From: Topomyia yanbarensis
Lineage: Eukaryota > Arthropoda > Insecta > Diptera > Culicidae
DNA: 64,000 nucleotides
Direction: 5' to 3'
Assembly: GCF_030247195.1 (NCBI RefSeq)
Contig: NC_080672.1
Coordinates: 184,760,310-184,824,309 of the forward strand
Shown here: piece by piece, positions 11,740-22,489 of the stretch
Position numbering within the stretch: the first letter of the stretch is position 1
How the letters are laid out: every line of letters begins with the position of its first letter
Made by a program: the position numbers and the translations under genes
The notes under the pieces: generated by a model
What the model saw: only the letters and a program-made list of their open reading frames with translations
Told to the model about the DNA's origin: nothing
The model's database searches: none

Positions 11740-11960
11740 TCATGGTGTAAAGAGGAAAGTTATAGAATGTATTATGACTATTATGTAAATCGTACGATTG
11801 TTGATGGAGAAACACGAATAACACTTAGAATCACAATCGATAAAAAAAATATATTTTTGTCTGTAAAATAGCACAGAATTGAAAAACATGTACAAAGTTA
11901 TTGTTAGAAAAACTTTTTTATTGATAACTTCTCCAACATGAAATTAGACTTAAAATGTTT
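11740..11960 (-). repeat. Right inverted arm of the 3.1-kb transposon
   Basis: Reverse complement of the left arm (8838-9180) minus its 115-bp block, ending outward at TTGATAACTTCTCCAACATG (11921) and AAATTAGACTTAAAATG. Confidence 0.75.
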
Positions 11961-12270
11961 CTTTTTACATTTCTTACAAAAGAAATGTATAGGATTCGCT
12001 CAAACTTTGAAAACTTTTTCAGAGGCCCGGAGGGCCGAGTCTCATATACCAATCGACTCAGCTCGACAAATTGAGACAATGTCTGTATGTGTGTATGTAT
12101 GTATGTACAAAATGTCATGTAATTATCTCAGCAATGGCTGAACCGATCTTAATGAAATTAGTTTCAAATGAACGTTGCCATTTGACACTATTATTTTTGA
12201 TTTTCGATATGTTGTTTATTTTCTGAGATATGGGGCAAAACTAAACCGATTTTGAATATCGGGGTATGAA
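11961..12270 (+). repeat. Culicine CCCGGAGGGCCGAG repeat, copy 1
   Basis: Begins ACATTTCTTACAAAAGAAATG and carries AGGCCCGGAGGGCCGAGTC, CCAATCGACTCAGCTCGAC, a TGTATG simple run, and CAGCAATGGCTGAACCGATC. The same order occurs at 35703 and, more diverged, at 37015. It is a non-coding interspersed family that I recall as very common in Aedes and Culex. Confidence 0.75.
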
Positions 12271-12748
12271 AACACATCTACGTGATTCAAGGAATTCGAT
12301 GTTGAGAACATTTTGTGAATTACCTTTATAATAAATTAACTATTTATCAAAAATCAATATATAAGTTCACTTCAAAGACAAAATAATGTGTTGATAAAGA
12401 AACAGTGTGTTCTAGTATTTATCCCTTGGATTACGCATTGCGTTCAATTATGAGGTAAATGTTGGATTGTATATCAATACACAGATCAACAAGTAATTCA
12501 CCTAGTAGTGAGATAAAAAATTTCTCGTATAATTATACTCGTGGCGTCACCGAAAGCAACTGTATGTTTGAAGCCCAAAAATCTAGCGAAAATTTAGCTC
12601 TTTTGCAAGATTTAGGTTATACTGGTTATGGCACAAAAATCACTACTTACATTATTTATGATAAGGATGTAAGAAATCAATATATCATAATAATATACCT
12701 ATAAAAATAACGTCACTGCATTAACCATCATTTGCCATTCCTCACACG
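12271..12748. other. No gene or known repeat recognised
   Basis: AT-rich sequence; the one open frame of about 80 codons (12459-12704) has no motif and no sign of coding bias. Confidence 0.4.
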
Positions 12749-12868
<120 letters not shown>

Positions 12869-13180
12869 CTATCGCATCTATCTAGCTATTTCTGTATCCA
12901 TTTCTATGTTGTGTGATAAGATCTTCTGCCAATCTGAAATATTTATTAATTGTAATTGCGAAGGTTTGTGAAAACAAAACTATTTTTTGTCTGCTGCTAC
13001 ATCAACTCAACTTTAATTCAATTGTATTCAAAGCCTGTATCTACACTATAATTAAGGAAATTCATAGCTATATCAGAAAAATATTTGGCTTAGCTGGGTA
13101 ATATGAAAGTTTGACGATGAAAATTTTCAAAAGAGGCATTCCACGTGCGATATTTAAACTATTCGTATCTCTATTGAATT

Positions 13181-13710
13181 TTGAATGAAATATATGCTCA
13201 AAGACTGAAAGCTGAAGCCAGCAGGATTGGACTTGCCATCAACGTTTCGAAGACAAAATACATGAGAGGAAAAGGTTCTAGAGACGACAATGTGAACCTC
13301 CCACCCGAGTTGGGATTGACGTTGACGAAATCGAGATGGTCGACGAATTCATGTATTTGGGCTCACTGGTAACCGACGACAATGATAACAGCAGAGAAAT
13401 TCAGAGACGGATCTTGGCGGGAAATCTTGCCTACTTTGGACTCCGGAGGACGCTCCGGTCGAACAAAATTCGCCGCCGCACGAAGTTGATTATCTACAAG
13501 ACGCTGATTAGATCGGTGATCCTCTACGGCCACGAGACCTGGACTATGCTCGTGGAGGACCAACGCGCCCTTGGAGTTTTCGAACGAAAGGTGTTGCGTA
13601 CCATCTATGATGGCGTGCAGATGGAAGACGGAACGTTGCGCAGGCGAATGAACCATAAGTTGTATCAGCTGCACATTCGTTGTATTGGTACGAACTTTCA
13701 TGAAAAATAA
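13181..13710 (+). pseudogene. Reverse transcriptase C-terminal fragment of a non-LTR element (RTE-like)
   Basis: Two frames join near 13325. The first gives AEASRIGLAINVSKTKYMRG; the second gives VDEFMYLGSLVTDDND, then REIQRRILAGNLAYFGL, ILYGHETWTM and LGVFERKVLRTIYDG. This is the thumb-side region just after the catalytic YADD box of many insect RTE/CR1-like reverse transcriptases (the KTKYM and YLGSLVT blocks are typical). The catalytic domain and endonuclease are missing upstream, and the frame ends at 13710. It is a 5'-truncated, frameshifted relic, which is the usual fate of LINE copies. The clade name is a judgement from motif wording. Confidence 0.75.
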
Positions 13711-14479
13711 CGGATCAAAGACCAAAAATATCCCCAAATTAGATCCAGGAAAAGAAGTCTCCCAAAGTACCCACTCTCGTTGGGGGATGCAACTAAAATG
13801 TGTCTTCTAACTTATCGTTGTCCATATCTAGATATACTGAGTAGTTGGAACCATTTCTTTTTCACAGCATTGGTCTGTATAGGACTCATTTATCCATATT
13901 TCCTGCACGAGAATTCCGAACGAAACCATATGAAAGCTATAAGGATGGATGGAAAGAAACTGCATTGCAATCAAATGAATGCACGGCTTTTATGCTATCG
14001 ACATAGCCTAGACATTTCACACTATTTACTTAAATGCAAATAAAAACTTTGAAATATCTACCTGTCTCATTCACGAATCGCATTCCCCCTGTCGTTCTCT
14101 GTTCAAGGAGCTTGAAAGCACATGTGACCTTGTCTCACTTTACTATATTCAATTGCGCGTTAAAATACTGGACCAGTAAATTCTATTCTGTATATAAATC
14201 TTTTTTTCGGGAATATGCGACCAAAAACCAAAAACTTCGAATTCCAAAGCAAATTGAACGTTCCAGGTTCCTGATAACTAATTAATGTCCAACAATAAAG
14301 TAGAAACACAATATAATCTTAAAACGACGCCGTCAAGTAAAGAAGCATGAAAACAAAAAGAATAAAACCAAAAAAAGATGGAAGCCCTAGAAAGTCCATT
14401 GCATATTTATTAGCCTCAGAAGATGGGATTTTCAAAAACATTTCAAAAGTTTCTGATGCAATGGTTCTCAAATTCGTAC
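13711..14479. other. No gene recognised
   Basis: Open frames at 13780-14043 and 14034-14285 overlap, have no motifs and look like chance. The first few hundred bases may include the 3' tail of the RT fragment. Confidence 0.35.
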
Positions 14480-15075
14480 AATCCGGTTCATTCATTTTCT
14501 TTATTCAAAAATGTTTTTAGCTTCAAATATATGACCATTTCATTTTAATTAATTATTTCATTCCGCATCCTTTTATTCGTTTTGTTCATCTGCGTTCATT
14601 TTACTTATTTTATTCGTTTCATTCTTCAAATTCACTCTGATCGGTTTATTCTTTTTGTGCATTTTATTAATATCATTCATTTAACTTATTTTATTTATTG
14701 TATGCATTTTATTCATTTTTTCCAGTTTATTCATTTTGTTCAGTTTCTTCATTTTAATAGTCTGACTAATTTTAAAGTTTTAATCATTTCATCCCAATAA
14801 TTTATTTGATTCAATTTATTTCTTTATATTAATTCATAACCTTTTACCATTGTTCAATTTTTCATTTTAATCAATGCATTCTGCTCATTTTCTTCTTTTT
14901 ATTCATTTCATCACTTCAGCTCATTTTGTTTATTTGATTCGTTTGTTTTATTTATGCATTTCATTTATTTTTTACTTTATTCATTTTGTTCATCCATTCT
15001 TTTTATTCATTTGATTCGTGGGATTCATTTGATTCATTTCATTCATTTTATTTCATTCAATTTGTTAGTAAGAGT
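14480..15075. repeat. Low-complexity TTCATTTTATT-type degenerate repeat
   Basis: T-rich sequence in which TTCATTT, TTATTCA and TTGTTCA recur every 10-15 bases on the plus strand with almost no purine-rich breaks. It ends a short distance before the (TA)n tract and may be a decayed short-unit satellite. Confidence 0.7.
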
Positions 15076-15092
15076 CAATTTATTCTATTAAT

Positions 15093-15635
<543 letters not shown>

Positions 15636-16012
15636 TTTTCGCTGGCAAAAAATAAAAAATTAAAAAAAATGTTTTTTTTAAATTTCAATTTTTAATATAA
15701 ATTATAAATTTTTTGAAAATCGGTACATTTTTTTCAGTGTATATTTTTTTAAAAAGATTAATGAATGTTCTGCAACGCATTCTCGAATAGTTTTGCTGTA
15801 CAAATTATGGTTCTTGCACAATATTTTTTAGTAAGTAGCGCACGCAAAAACACTTACGCCCTTTTAAAAAGTTGCCCTTGAGACAAAATGATTTGATTAT
15901 CTCTTGAATATACTTAATTTCCCACATAGGCGCAATGTGAAAAGTTTCATCAAAATCGAAGATGGTCGATCACGATTTTTTACAAAATTGGACGGCTCTT
16001 CGTGGAATTCCC
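15636..16012 (-). repeat. Right inverted terminal arm of the 7.55-kb composite
   Basis: Starts TTTAGGTTTTCGCTGGCAAA and ends CGTGGAATTCCC, the inverted partner of 8460-8836. Confidence 0.75.
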
Positions 16013-16014
16013 TA

Positions 16015-17377
16015 AAAATGAAATGGTTTCCGTGTGTCATCGCATAATTCAAGAACGAGATGACAGATTTCTTTGATTTTTGCATTAATTTGTTGGTTAT
16101 TTCCTGTGGAAGGTTCTTTGACATAAAAATCAAATATTGAAATTTTCCCAATCTACCTATTAGTGCAATTGTGTTTTTTCATATATGCACCTTTTGCTGG
16201 ATATCTCTATCTATGAACATGAAATGGTTTTCGTGTGTCAACGCATAACTCAAGAACGAGATGACGGATTTCTTTGATTTTTGCATTATTTAGTTGGCTA
16301 TTTTCTGTGGAAGGTTCTATGACACAAAAATCAAATATTGAAATTTTCCTAATCTACCTATTAGTGCAATTGTGTTTTTCTCATCCTAATCCTAATCTAC
16401 CTATTAGAGCAATTGTGTTTTTCTCATATATGCATCTTTTGCTAAATATCTTTATATATAAAAATGAAATGGTTTCCGTATGTCATCGCATAACTTAAGA
16501 ACGACATGACGGATTTCTTCAATTTTTACGTTATTTTGTTGGTTATTTTCTGTGGAAGGTTCTTTGACATAAAAATCAAATATTGAAAGTTTTCTAATCC
16601 ACCTATCAATGCAATTGCGGCATTTTTAGTTAAGGATTGTTTGCATAATTTGTCATTATATGGAGTTATTGGGTTTCAGTTTTTTTCCGCGACGGTCCTT
16701 TTTTGTTAAAAAGTTCTACTTTATGATTTTACTTGATTTGATGAATTTAAAAGATAGAGTGGTGAAGAAGTTGATGAATAACGTGTATGAAGGCACTATT
16801 CATAAAGGAGGGTATGGAAGCGGCGATGTTTTGATTCCAGGAATTCCCATGGTTAAAACGTATTAAAATTAGAAGTCAAGTGGAATCTTTGATAATTTTT
16901 TTTTTATTTCGATTATAGAGGTTTTAACCTTAAGGTCATTCGCCTCTTCGGGTTGGGAAAATCTCTTATGAAATTTTTTTAACCCTATGTGCGGGGTCGG
17001 GACTCGAACCCAGGTGCGCTGCGTACAAGGCAATCGATTTACCAACTACGCTACGCCCACCCCCTCTTTGATAATGAAAATAAGTCTTTAAAAGGCTTCG
17101 GCATAAGTTTGGAGTATTGTCGATTCTCCCGGGGCCCTGTTCACACATTGGTAAAGCATCAGTATTGTTACTGCACATAGAGAGAGAGGCACAAACAAAA
17201 ACGATGATTATCATAACGTATATTATAGAACTTTTCGTAACATGTTTTATAGTTGGAATCATTATCATATCACAACCTAACTGCACTTGAAATAAATAGA
17301 AATTTGATCCACAAGCATTGCTATTTTTGCTTTCGTGTTGTATTTTCCAGTAAATAATTATAGGCAGGTCAGCTAGT
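16015..17377 (+). mobile_element. Helitron-like non-autonomous element: three 5' repeat units, body, and CTAGT 3' end
   Basis: Three further 200-bp units begin at about 16017, 16219 and 16463, the last starting TCTTTATATATAAAAATG. They continue into a unique body and finish GGCAGGTCAGCTAGT (17363-17377). A TC...CTAGT pair with no terminal inverted repeats is the Helitron pattern, and GGTCAGCTAGT is a familiar 3' end of such insect elements. The expected subterminal hairpin is weak here, so this is moderate evidence only. The body contains the SINE at 16897-17064. Confidence 0.5.
16886..17075 (-). mobile_element. tRNA-derived SINE with 11-bp target-site duplications
   Basis: On the minus strand the head (17064 downward) has an A-box-like TAGCGTAGTTGGTAA and a B-box GGTTCGAGTCCCGACCCC, as in a polymerase III tRNA promoter. 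A non-tRNA body follows (CGAAGAGGCGAATGACCTTA) and then an A-rich tail at 16897-16911. TCTTTGATAAT occurs on both sides (16886-16896 and 17065-17075), so the insertion limits are clear. The element is about 168 bp. It resembles the tRNA-related SINEs of mosquitoes (Feilai/SINE200-type); the family name is not certain. Confidence 0.9.
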
Positions 17378-17576
17378 AATATAATATAATATAATATAAT
17401 ATAATATAATATAATATAATATAATATAATATAATATAATATAATATAATATAATATAATATAATATAATATAATATAATATAATATAATATAATATAAT
17501 ATAATATAATATAATATAATATAATATAATATAATATAATATAATATAATATAATATAATATAATATAATATAATA
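17378..17576. repeat. (ATAAT)n microsatellite, about 40 copies
   Basis: Perfect pentanucleotide repeat immediately after the Helitron-like 3' end. The repeated Tyr-Ile-Leu open frames on the minus strand are artefacts. Confidence 0.98.
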
Positions 17577-17773
17577 CAATAGCGCTGACAGTCATGTCCT
17601 CTTTCACATAAAAGATATGCTTCTCCGTTAGAATTTAGGAGTCAGTTTTTAATAAAAGCTCCATCAAACATGGCACACTTTTTACCCAAGATAAGGCTGA
17701 GCCAAACTAACCTACTGGATCACGAGGAAGCAGGAAGTCAGAAAACCAAAGAGAAAGTGAATACATAATAATA
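17577..17773. other. Unassigned, probably bchs intron
   Basis: No exon of the minus-strand bchs gene could be recognised here. Confidence 0.3.
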
Positions 17774-17775
17774 TA

Positions 17776-19070
17776 GGGTAATTTCGGGAGAGATGCCGCG
17801 TCAGGAGGGATGCCGCACTTTCTATATCTCGTATATAGGGTCACTTTTATACGGTAATATGATATTGTGAGTTTGTCTTTTGAAGAATTACAACACTGGA
17901 GATGTAAAATAATCCTTATTATTAGCTTACAAAACTTTTATTAATGATTATGTGCGTCTAGTTGCATCACGGAGTGTCGAAAGTTTTTCAGTACCACATT
18001 TTTCGTTTTTTTTTTAAATTATTCGATTTTTTTTGGTAAATCATATATCTGTTGAGTAGCTGGGTCCTTTTAGAAGGCATTCTGATCATGAGCACGGTCA
18101 TCCATAATTGCAAAGGAAAATGTCGTCGTGCGACATCTCTCCCATACAATTGGGAGAGATGCCGCATCAAAATTGTGGGTGAGATGCCGCACTCGATGGC
18201 GGAGGATACGTAGCTAAAATGTATTTTTTCACTTCGAAATGTCATTAAATGATCATTTACGTCAGGTATAGATTATTAATAAGGTATATACACAACCTAA
18301 ACGGACCTAAAACAGTGGCATATAGGAATATGAGTCTATTTATTTATATATTTGAACGGGCGATATGTATCTAAGTATCAGTTACTTCGGTTAATTCTTT
18401 AAAGTTTCATGCACTAATTTCAGTAAACGCATTGATTTGTAGTGATATCAATCTTGGGATACAAATGAAAATTTCGACGAAATTGATGATTTTTAAAATG
18501 AATCTTTCAAGAACAAATCAAAGTTATATAAATACATTGTTGGAAGAAACAACCAAAAACTGCTTTCAAAGAACCCCTACCAATATATCGCTCGTACAAA
18601 CATATAAATAAACAGTACCCTTAATTAAGTTACTCCAACTAAACCGTTACACAAGGTTGCAAAAATAAAATATTTTTAAAATGTTGAATAAAAAAATGTT
18701 TCTTGAAATTGTATTACCCCCTTCAGAAAAATGAAGGTGCTGGCGGATTTATAGGTGTAATCAAACTTCATGAAACTCAGCTGAAGACCCTTAATCACAA
18801 AAACATTAATGATAGCTGAAAATACTTTTGTTTGCCATTTTTCAGTTTGTGAGCATGGTGCGGCATCTCACCCGCACATGAGGCATCTCTCCCGCAATGA
18901 CCTTTTTTTTAAAAAATGTTCATGAAAATTTGATGAATTTTTTTCATGAAAAAAACCATTTCACAGACACTTGTCGCAATTGATAAAAATGATTTTATCA
19001 AATATTGAATGGTTAACTTCGATACAGGATTGATTTTAAGAAATGCGCGGCATCTCTCCCCAAATTACCC
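17776..19070. mobile_element. 1.3-kb TA-flanked MITE with GGGTAATTT..GAGATGCCGC inverted ends
   Basis: The left end GGGTAATTTCGGGAGAGATG (17776) and right end CATCTCTCCCCAAATTACCC (19070) are inverted complements with one mismatch. Each is bordered by TA (17774-17775, 19071-19072). Inner copies of GGGAGAGATGCCGC and its complement occur near 18120-18200 and 18855-18895. TA duplication fits a Tc1/mariner/pogo-type mobilizer. The only open frame (18245-17988, minus) has no transposase motif. It lies in a bchs intron, 50 bp from an exon. Confidence 0.85.
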
Positions 19071-19120
19071 TATTTAGGAAGAGAATACAAAATAAGAAAA
19101 ATGTATCAAAATAATCTTAC

Positions 19121-19724
19121 CTCTTGCTGGAAAAATTTTGCGTTGGCGGGTTCGAAACGCATGGCTGTAGACAGTACTTGGCATATAAAATAAATTAGAT
19201 GCAGATGTTGTTTTGATTCAGTTCTATCGGCAAAATCGGTAAACTTATTTTTTAAAATATCAAGAGTCTTTATCAGAATAGTAAAGCCGTTTACCTACAA
19301 ACAAGGTGTTTTAGTATAATTTATAGTACTATTATGATGTGCTTACTTTTCTAAAAATAGTTCTTGTACGATGACTATCGCGTAGACATGCAATCAATGA
19401 TTTTAGGATATGAATTTTCAGTCGTATCTCTTGTAACGGGGCATCTGCCATAGTTTCAATTAACCGAAGCATGTCGTCTTCTCCACCAGTATTAAGAATC
19501 AGCTCTTTTACAATTCCTGAAAATGTATTATTTCTGCACAAAATGAATCAATAATTTTTAAAGCAGCATACTTAAAACAATTGTTCGACATCTGTCCAGG
19601 TGTATCATGTCATGGATACATTTTGATCCACCGCTATCTCGAAATATTGTAGCATTGTTATTGTTTCCACTCAGTAATAAAGTAAAAGCTTCAAGAATCA
19701 TATCTCCCAGTATGAGGTTATCGT
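19121..19724 (-). CDS. bchs: blue cheese / WDFY3 (Alfy) homologue, three internal exons
   Basis: Three minus-strand exons with good splice sites and matching phases: 19724-19572 (acceptor TTTCCAG, donor GTATGC), 19516-19347 (acceptor TTTTCAG, donor GTAAGC) and 19294-19121 (acceptor TTTGTAG, donor GTAAGA). They are joined by introns of 55 and 52 bp. Peptide landmarks: LILGDMILEAFTLLLSGNN, IFRDSGGSKCIHDMIHLD; VKELILNTGGEDDMLRLI, RDSHRTRTIFRKV; and LSTAMRFEPANAKFF. The last matches the AMRYEPAN block I recall in the N-terminal armadillo-like part of WDFY3/Alfy, followed there by the sequence of the next exon, which is not in this window. The protein is a very large BEACH-WD40-FYVE scaffold for autophagic clearance of protein aggregates; its BEACH, WD40 and FYVE domains are not here. 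All three exons are open, so the gene is probably functional. Further exons lie outside the recognised region in both directions. Confidence 0.82.
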
Positions 19725-19790
19725 CTGGAAAGAAGAAACGAAAGCATTTAGCACACTTGAATATGATGAATAGGTGGATAACTTAGTTAC

Positions 19791-19837
19791 GCATTTGGGT
19801 GGCAATTTTGTGATGTTGGAATTTTGCCCATCGCCGG
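19791..19837 (-). CDS. bchs: Possible small upstream exon of bchs
   Basis: A 47-bp segment lies between a TTTTTTAG acceptor (19838-19845) and a GTAACT donor (19785-19790). Its phase fits the following exon at 19724 and it would encode WAKFQHHKIATQM. It is too short for certainty. Confidence 0.4.
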
Positions 19838-20544
19838 CTAAAAAATGAATCAATGTAGGTAAATTAGGCAAAATTTAAGCGAAATTAGACTATTTTAACA
19901 CGTGCCCCAAAGCGATTGAAAATTTATATGGTTAATACAAGGAAAATTCATAACTTTTTTCAAAGTGATCGAAAGCTTTTGAAATTTGGCAGATTTCGAG
20001 TACACTATGAATGGTTTCAAACGGAATTCAGCTCCTTTAAATATTTTTTTAAATATTGTTTTACAAAAATGCTCAAATTTCGAGTTTTTCAAATTTTGTA
20101 TTTCTTTGAGTTGAGACAGGAAATCAATGTAAGCCACTCTAAAAGATATAAGTAGCGTTATGTCCTTTAATGATAATATCTTTATAGCAAACCCCAAACA
20201 TAAATTTAAGAAAGATTGTGAATAAAACATGTTTGATCATATTACACCAAATTTCAAACATCCTAATAGAAAAAGAGTTAGTGTCTTTGGATTTGGAAAA
20301 TTCGAACAACGATTTGTTTGTAAAATACACGTGTTGCAGTAGCGAAAGTTTCAGCTTAATAGAACAGTAAAAAGCAATTATCAAGCGAAAATTAAAGAAA
20401 ACTGGAGAGGCGATCAGGATGCGGCACAAATAGCTCGATGTTGAAACAAAATGCCTCTAAGGTTAACAGGCCAGTGTTTTCGACTTTCGACGTGAGTGTG
20501 CAAGATTAATTTACTCATCTCATTACCGATTTTGCACATTTTTT
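19838..20544. other. Unassigned AT-rich DNA, probably bchs intron
   Basis: No exon with conserved wording was recognised; open frames at 19895-20230 and 20139-20429 are Phe/Ile-rich and look like chance. Confidence 0.4.
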
Positions 20545-20548
20545 TTAA

Positions 20549-21446
20549 CCCATTCATTCCAATGTTGTTTGTACTGTATCGATTTTGTTGGCTATTTTCG
20601 ACAAATTTGAGACTAAGAGAAACGAAAGCAATGAAATTGAAAGACGGATAGGTATTCTAGAGCGAATCAGTTATAAACTTAGAACGGAAAACTAGAACTA
20701 GGCAGGCTCATATGGGCATGATCGAAAGGAAATGTGAAGAATTCTTTGCCTTCTGCAGAGTAGGAGTTGGGCGTTGCACCCAAGTCTACCGCATGGTCTA
20801 TGGTAGAATATAACTCATCATCATGTTTTACCGCCGACGCCGTCTTTCAATTTCATTGCTTTCGTTTCTCTTAGTCTCAAATTTGCCGAAAATAGCCAAC
20901 AAAATCGATACAGTAGAACCTTGCGGCAATTAAAACATAGTACCATGTTGTTTGTGGACAACAACATTTTTGAACAGCTACCTATAACTTTTGATTGAGC
21001 CAAGGTTTGCTCACAAAAACAAGTAAGGCTAATAAATGTGACTATTGCCTTTCATTTGAGTACTAACAGTTATAAGGATCAGTTTTACAACTGAAGTTAT
21101 TGCAATTAGTCTGATTGGATTCCGATGGAGCAGTGCTACCAGGGACAGTTTATGCCGATGACGGAAAATGAGTTATTCGGATTTCTTCGTTATGTTGCAA
21201 TATTATTGAAACCTGAATCAGTTTAGAATGTCTTTGGCTACGTTTTCCACGCAAGTGGACTATTGTAAATATTCTAGGAGAATTGTATTGAGCATTGGAA
21301 GGTAAAAATTGAGCAGCTTCTAGCACTGCGAGGGAAGCACCTATTTTTATGAACAAAGGCTTTTCGTGTTTCTTGACTCCACCGTTTTCAAGGAAAAATA
21401 GTTTTGAATCCCTACCTGCACTAGAAAAAGGTTGAGCATGAAAGGG
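20549..21446. mobile_element. TTAA-flanked MITE of about 0.9 kb (piggyBac-like ends)
   Basis: Left TTAA (20545-20548) is followed by CCCATTCATTCC; right GCATGAAAGGG is followed by TTAA (21447-21450). Thus TTAACCC(A/T)TTCAT ends face each other. TTAA duplication with CCC starts is the piggyBac signature. No transposase is inside. Confidence 0.7.
20574..20913. mobile_element. 340-bp TA-flanked MITE with inverted ends of about 74 bp, nested in the TTAA MITE
   Basis: Bases 20572-20647 and 20840-20915 are near-perfect inverted copies (start TACTGTATCGATTTTG, inner GACTAAGAGAAACGAAAGC), with about 190 bp between them. TA lies at both outer edges. The outer MITE text ATGTTGTTTGT stops at the left edge and similar text resumes at about 20945. 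It can fold into a long hairpin. Confidence 0.75.
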
Positions 21447-21450
21447 TTAA

Positions 21451-21719
21451 ACCGTGCTATCGAGGAGAAACTTTCACGACTGAACTGAATACAAACATAC
21501 AGAATAAATAATGTGTCCGAATTCTAAGTGAAGCAGGCTTTTTTTCATTCTTGAAAAAAGAGATTTGGTTACTGTGGGTAGTGAAGGGCATGCATGTAAC
21601 TAAGTAAATTTATTGACAAAAAGTGCCGAAAAAAACAATGAATTAAAATAATGACTGAAAGTCCTTTTCTTCTTTTATCTTGATTTGATTTTTGACCTAT
21701 GTGGCAACCAATTTATCTA
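21451..21719. other. Nothing recognised
   Basis: AT-rich spacer between the TTAA MITE and a GC-richer LINE remnant. Confidence 0.35.
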
Positions 21720-22489
21720 GCCCTTCGGCTCCTTTGCACAGCACGACTCGGCTCTCTTGTGTCATTTAGCACCGCAACTCCCTTCTCGAACTACTCAGCA
21801 CCATTCACTATTTGAGCTCCCGACTTATTCATGAACTACTCGGTCTAGCCAACTCCAACGAAGAATTCCCCGACGAGAGAAATTCTCCCGAAACCGACCC
21901 AACAAGCCAGGTGTCGAGGTCAGTTCGGCGATTTCGGTGGAGCAGGGCGTCCAATTCGCTGGTGTCCCGACGACTCACGACTGGTTGTGTCTCGTCGCCT
22001 CCGGCGGCGAAGGAAGTTCTCGCGATACCGATTTTTCTTTGGTTTTAGCACTACAACTTTTTTAGCCTTTTGGCTACCTGTCCGGTACCATTTAGCATCG
22101 CAACTCCTTTAGGCTCTTTGGTTCCCCTCTCTTTCCATTTCGCTCAACTTCCCCGATGAGCCATTCAGCTCACGACTTTACAAAAATCTTGTTCGCGAAC
22201 TGATAGGTCTAGTCCCTGACAATAGATCCAGCCTACTCCGACGGAGAATTCTGCGGCGAGTGCGGTTCTCTTAAAGACAAGCGTTAGATTTCTCCAGATA
22301 CCGATGTTCATTTCCATGAGCCATTTAGCTCCCCGCTTCGTCCCGATCTACTCAATCTGGTCCCCGGCGGTGGACCTACCCTACTCAACGGTCCAGCCAG
22401 TAGGTTCTGAGGTCCATCCAGCGATTCCGGGTTGTAACAAGTCGTTTAGTTTAGTCCAAGACTCTAGAGATTTTCGCGTTTCGTAATTT

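Larger units (their letters stand above)
8838..11960 (-). mobile_element. DNA transposon of about 3.1 kb with inverted ends over 200 bp and a decayed transposase
   Basis: Left end: from TTTTAAGTCTAATTTTATG (8847) to ACCTTTTGACACC (about 9175). Right end: the reverse complement of about 11745-11950, carrying TTTTAAGTCTAATTTCATG. Shared inner landmarks are GAAGTTATCAATAAAAAAG, ACATGTTTTTCAATTCT and CCATCAACAATCGTACRAT. The left arm has an extra block of about 115 bp (about 8982-9096) missing from the right arm. A transposase-like gene on the minus strand fills the middle. Exact ends and target duplication are not resolved. Confidence 0.7.

Noticed and set aside
16660..16866. Small host gene of 68 codons
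   Set aside because: No recognisable motif and situated inside the Helitron-like body; insufficient support.
16985..17064. A tRNA gene on the minus strand
   Set aside because: The tRNA-like head is followed by a SINE body and A-rich tail with 11-bp target duplications, so it is a SINE rather than a tRNA gene.
16966..17607. Tyr-Ile-Leu repeat protein of 213 codons on the minus strand
   Set aside because: Translation of the (ATAAT)n microsatellite read into the SINE.
17988..18245. Transposase gene in the TGCCGC MITE
   Set aside because: The 85-codon minus frame lacks any DD(D/E) or DNA-binding motif and reads through the inner repeat words.
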